Below are positions 61,161 through 64,000 of a stretch of 64,000 nucleotides of DNA, in pieces (within the stretch, counting starts at the first letter, position 1; each line of letters begins with the position of its first letter). The DNA is taken from NCBI RefSeq assembly GCF_009928685.1, contig NZ_WWEO01000041.1:310001-374000 (forward strand), read 5' to 3'. Source of the stretch: Mucilaginibacter agri (GTDB taxonomy: Bacteria > Bacteroidota > Bacteroidia > Sphingobacteriales > Sphingobacteriaceae). A model generated the notes under the pieces. That model did no database searches and was not told the DNA's origin. It worked only from the letters and a program-made list of their open reading frames with translations. The position numbers and the translations under genes are program-made.

Positions 61161-63629
61161 TTACTTTTTTGGGTTACTCAATAAGTTTATAAACAAACGA
61201 TAAGCCCCCGGTACCCCTGCTGGCAACTCTCTAAAGAAAGCTAGCGAGGTATAAACAAACCTGCCTTTACCATAATCTGTTGTAATTAATGAGCCTTTGT
61301 TAGGTGCTTCGCCAGGGTCATTCATCAGTAGCGGTGCGCTGTATTTGGCATCTATATTAGTAGCAAAGTATAAGCCCCGCTCCTGTATCCAGCCATCAAA
61401 ATCTTTTGAAGTGATCTTATTCGGGTAATTTAATAAGGGGCTAGATGGCTCGGCAAACGTAACCGCAGCGTTTTCGTCAGTTACACGCTGGTTAACTACA
61501 CTGAAGGGATAGGGTCCCGGATTTACTAACACCCCAACGTTGTTATTGTATTGCACAACCAGATTTCCGCCATTTTTAACGTATTCCATTAACCGTGGTT
61601 GTTCAAAGGCCAAACGTTGGTTTACGTTGTAAGCTCGTACGCCGGTTACAATGGCATCGTATTTCGACAGATCGTCATTAACAATTTCATTTTCGGTTAA
61701 TTGGTGCACCTCATATCCTATCTGCTGTAATGCATCAGGCACTAAATCGCCTGCGCCTGCAATATAACCTATCTTTTTACCCGCCGTTTTAAGGTCTATA
61801 TTCACCAGCTTAGCCTGTGCCGGTGGAAATAACGTGATGGTTGGAATGTGTTCGTAGTGAATCTGCTCAAAGCCTAATGAGCTTTTTTCGCCATTGGCAT
61901 TAACCACTGCTTCCAGTATACTGGTAATTGGCCCATCGGCAGGACTCACGGTAAATACCGCGGTCCATTCATCGCCTTTGTTTTTATCGCTAAACGCAAT
62001 GCTTTGAGGACTAACCTTCCACCCGTTAACCGGTTTAAGGCTGATACTTCCGCTTGCTTTGGTAAAGGCTTTAAGTTTAACCTGTACGCTTTGCGGCTGC
62101 GTGGTGTTAAAAATATAATCCTTGCTTACAATGTTGGCCGTAACCACTGGTGCAACAATAATCGGCTGATAAATTTCGCCGCGTGCGGGGTCTACGTATT
62201 TATATTGTATCGGCACGTTATAGGTAATTGGTTTGCCTGCGATAGTAAATACCGCTTGCATAGCTGGCGGAATGTTTTGCGGCAAAGTTTTTTGCGCTTC
62301 ATTACCTATCGAATCCAGGTAGCCTGTGTTATACATAGCCATGCCGTGTGGATATTTTAACCAGTAAGGTTGGGTAAGCTCGGTGGCTTTAATGTTTTGA
62401 TTAACGGTTTTTAAAATGTTGGGCGCCAGGTTCTCGTGGCCATCTGCTTTGTCGGCATCTCCTTTGTAACTAACAGAAGTTAAAGTTACCGGCGCATCCG
62501 AACGAACGATCATCTGGGTGCTTACATCAACATTATCACCTTTAGCATAGGCCGGTGCATTGCAATAGCTCTCGAACCACAGCCCTGCACATTCGGCAAT
62601 TAGATTTTTAAGCTGGGTGGCTTTTTGATTTCTCCAGTAAACATCTGATACTTTTTCGACCATACCCAATAACTTAACCAGTGGCGCAACTGAGTGCTGT
62701 GGATTGGCTGCATCGAAAGTTTTACTGATCACCGATAGGTTAGCTTCAATTTCGTTACCTCCAGGTACGCGTTTCCAGCCTGTGTTAATACCATCCATCA
62801 GATCAGTCTGCGGGGCATCACCCAAAATGGTTTTGAAGTATTCAAACGCCTGGCCTCTTTGACGAGCCGAACCAAAGCCTTGTGTTTTATGATTAGAACG
62901 GCTTTCGGCGGCTATTTCGCCGTAGCTTTTGCCGAGGTAAGGGTTATAGCCACCTACATCCAATTTAAGCTGGCTTGGGTCGGTGGTATTTACTGAGCCG
63001 AAATTAAAAGTGTTCCACAACAATCGTTTAACCTGCCATGGCTGTACATATTTTAACTGTTCCGGAAAACGTTTGGGATCGGCAGCAGCGGTAAATGCCT
63101 CCTGCGCCAAAATAGCAGATGATGTATGGTGGCCATGGCCGCCCTCTCCCGTTGTTGGGAAGCGGCAGATCATCACATCGGGTCTGAAATTACGGATCAC
63201 CCAAACTACATCGCTCAATACTTTTTCCCGATCCCAGATCTTTAAGGTTTCATCAGGTCCTTTGGAAAACCCAAAGTCGTTAGCGCGGCTAAAAAACTGC
63301 TCGGCACCATCTGTGCGGCGGGCGGCTAATAATTCTTGCGTGCGGATAGCGCCCAGTAGTTCGGCTTGCTCCGTACCGATTAGGTTTTGGCCACCATCGC
63401 CGCGGGTGAGCGATAAGTAACCGGTGCGGTAATGGCGCTCCTGGGCGAGGTAAGCTAGTAGCCGTGTGTTCTCATCGTCGGGGTGTGCGGCAACATATAA
63501 AACACTGCCTAAAACATTTAATTTTTTAAGGTCTTGTTCAACATTGGCTATGCTAGATGCGGGTGCAGTTTGGGCAAAAACTTGTTGTAAGCTTAATAAT
63601 AAAGTAAGAAGAGATATAAAACGTTTCAT
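61161..63629 (-). CDS. large secreted PIG-L family deacetylase
   Basis: The 822-residue precursor has a signal peptide (ending Q-Q-V-F-A-Q) and an N-terminal PIG-L/LmbE-like deacetylase domain (about residues 35-280), with the zinc motif A-A-H-P-D-D-E (about 46-52) and the later G-H-G-H-H-T (about 164-169). Residues about 490-600 look like an immunoglobulin or bacterial surface-protein-like beta domain, and about 600-800 a Rossmann/GATase-like domain (D-A-I-V-T-G-V-R-A-Y-N-V). N-acetylglucosamine-type deacetylation is likely, target unknown. A TetR gene diverges upstream. Confidence 0.9.
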   Translation of the reverse strand: MKRFISLLTLLLSLQQVFAQTAPASSIANVEQDLKKLNVLGSVLYVAAHPDDENTRLLAYLAQERHYRTGYLSLTRGDGGQNLIGTEQAELLGAIRTQELLAARRTDGAEQFFSRANDFGFSKGPDETLKIWDREKVLSDVVWVIRNFRPDVMICRFPTTGEGGHGHHTSSAILAQEAFTAAADPKRFPEQLKYVQPWQVKRLLWNTFNFGSVNTTDPSQLKLDVGGYNPYLGKSYGEIAAESRSNHKTQGFGSARQRGQAFEYFKTILGDAPQTDLMDGINTGWKRVPGGNEIEANLSVISKTFDAANPQHSVAPLVKLLGMVEKVSDVYWRNQKATQLKNLIAECAGLWFESYCNAPAYAKGDNVDVSTQMIVRSDAPVTLTSVSYKGDADKADGHENLAPNILKTVNQNIKATELTQPYWLKYPHGMAMYNTGYLDSIGNEAQKTLPQNIPPAMQAVFTIAGKPITYNVPIQYKYVDPARGEIYQPIIVAPVVTANIVSKDYIFNTTQPQSVQVKLKAFTKASGSISLKPVNGWKVSPQSIAFSDKNKGDEWTAVFTVSPADGPITSILEAVVNANGEKSSLGFEQIHYEHIPTITLFPPAQAKLVNIDLKTAGKKIGYIAGAGDLVPDALQQIGYEVHQLTENEIVNDDLSKYDAIVTGVRAYNVNQRLAFEQPRLMEYVKNGGNLVVQYNNNVGVLVNPGPYPFSVVNQRVTDENAAVTFAEPSSPLLNYPNKITSKDFDGWIQERGLYFATNIDAKYSAPLLMNDPGEAPNKGSLITTDYGKGRFVYTSLAFFRELPAGVPGAYRLFINLLSNPKK

Positions 63630-63780
63630 TATTATGTATCGAAGATATGGGGGCGCTAAATTTTATTGCCACAAAGAAAAACAAAATCTGTTGCTAATAG
63701 TATAAATTAAAGTTAATCAACCGATTAAAAATTATTGATAGCCAGCTAATACTTTACACATAACAGACAAATCCATTCTG

Positions 63781-63807
63781 AATTAATCAATCGTTTGATT
63801 AATTTTG
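63781..63807 (+). promoter_or_regulatory. palindromic operator in the promoter of the TetR gene
   Basis: AATTAATCAA (63781-63790) and TTGATTAATT (63795-63804) form a perfect 10-bp inverted repeat centred on TCGT. It lies in the 19-base spacer of a promoter with CTG at 63778-63780 and TAATTTTG at 63800-63807, and overlaps the -7 element. Confidence 0.75.
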
Positions 63808-63820
63808 TGCCGAATTAAAA

Positions 63821-64000
63821 ATGGATAAAGAGAAGATAGATAAGAAAGACCATATTTTGGATGTAGCCGAAAGGGTATTTTCTGAAGTAGGGTTCGACGG
63901 AGCTTCGACGCGTATGATATCTGGCGAAGCTGGTGTAAATATGGCCATGCTTAATTACTACTTCGGCTCGAAAGAAGGGCTTTTCCTCGCAATTTTCGAA
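63821..64000 (+). CDS. TetR/AcrR family transcriptional regulator (N-terminal part)
   Basis: Only the first 60 codons are in the window; the frame is open to the edge. The helix-turn-helix domain is clear: I-L-D-V-A-E-R-V-F-S-E-V-G-F-D-G-A-S-T-R-M-I-S-G-E-A-G-V-N, then L-N-Y-Y-F-G-S-K-E-G-L-F. The ligand domain is outside the window. The palindrome in its promoter predicts autorepression. Divergent from the PIG-L gene (which starts at 63629), though 191 bases separate them. Confidence 0.92.
   Translation, partial: MDKEKIDKKDHILDVAERVFSEVGFDGASTRMISGEAGVNMAMLNYYFGSKEGLFLAIFE

Overview
The window is a chromosomal segment of a Bacteroidetes bacterium, most likely a Sphingobacteriaceae member (Mucilaginibacter/Pedobacter type). 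The evidence is a PorX regulator of type IX secretion, a fused LpxC-FabZ, promoters of the form TTG-N19-TAnnTTTG, many short secreted or outer-membrane proteins ending their signal peptides in A-Q, and dense intergenic inverted repeats. Genus assignment is inference from gene content only. There is no rRNA, CRISPR array, prophage or insertion sequence; one tRNA (Thr, UGU) is present.

Layout. 1-9.4 kb: end of a holin-like membrane gene, trmB with an alkyltransferase-like gene, tag, polA, then the glgA-glgC glycogen pair. 9.5-13.4 kb (minus): UPF0173 hydrolase, YbaB/EbfC, a class C beta-lactamase-like lipoprotein, then an AT-rich two-gene block of unknown function (12069-13383). 13.6-18.2 kb (plus): fumC, a lipoprotein coupled to an S1/P1 nuclease, a low-molecular-weight phosphatase and a beta-barrel protein. 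18.4-25 kb: DUF6607, GNAT, hisS, alpha/beta hydrolase, a small conserved protein, cyclophilin, exonuclease III, tRNA-Thr. 25-34.6 kb (minus): 5-FCL, efp, M16 peptidase, ABC ATPase, and the tightly overlapping lpxD-lpxC/fabZ-lpxA operon with an HD hydrolase. 34.7-38.5 kb (plus): porX, a PIN toxin-antitoxin pair, tsaE, alanine dehydrogenase.

38.7-48 kb: BrkB-like membrane protein, secreted FAD oxidoreductase, YfiT-like protein, then a metal-handling cluster (42268-45521) with a His/Met-rich outer-membrane protein, a second barrel protein, an HMA-domain protein and an HYC_CC_PP protein; then an OmpA/glycine-zipper lipoprotein and a DUF6515-like protein. 48-56.8 kb: GapN-like aldehyde dehydrogenase, lipoproteins, FAH-family hydrolase and the translation/transcription operon rimP-nusA-infB. 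57-64 kb: C-terminal processing peptidase, CsbD-like protein, barrel protein, DUF2911, a large secreted PIG-L deacetylase and the start of a TetR regulator with a palindromic operator inside its promoter.

Most of the window is ordinary core genome. The points worth a second look are: the unassigned two-gene block at 12-13.4 kb, which is the best candidate for an undescribed system although its function is not visible; EF-P with Asn instead of the usual modifiable Lys/Arg; GapN and alanine dehydrogenase with substitutions at expected catalytic positions; promoters placed so close to start codons that the mRNAs should be leaderless (lpxD, probably hisS and the gene at 22909); the hairpin at the predicted 5' end of the rimP operon; and several families of intergenic inverted repeats.
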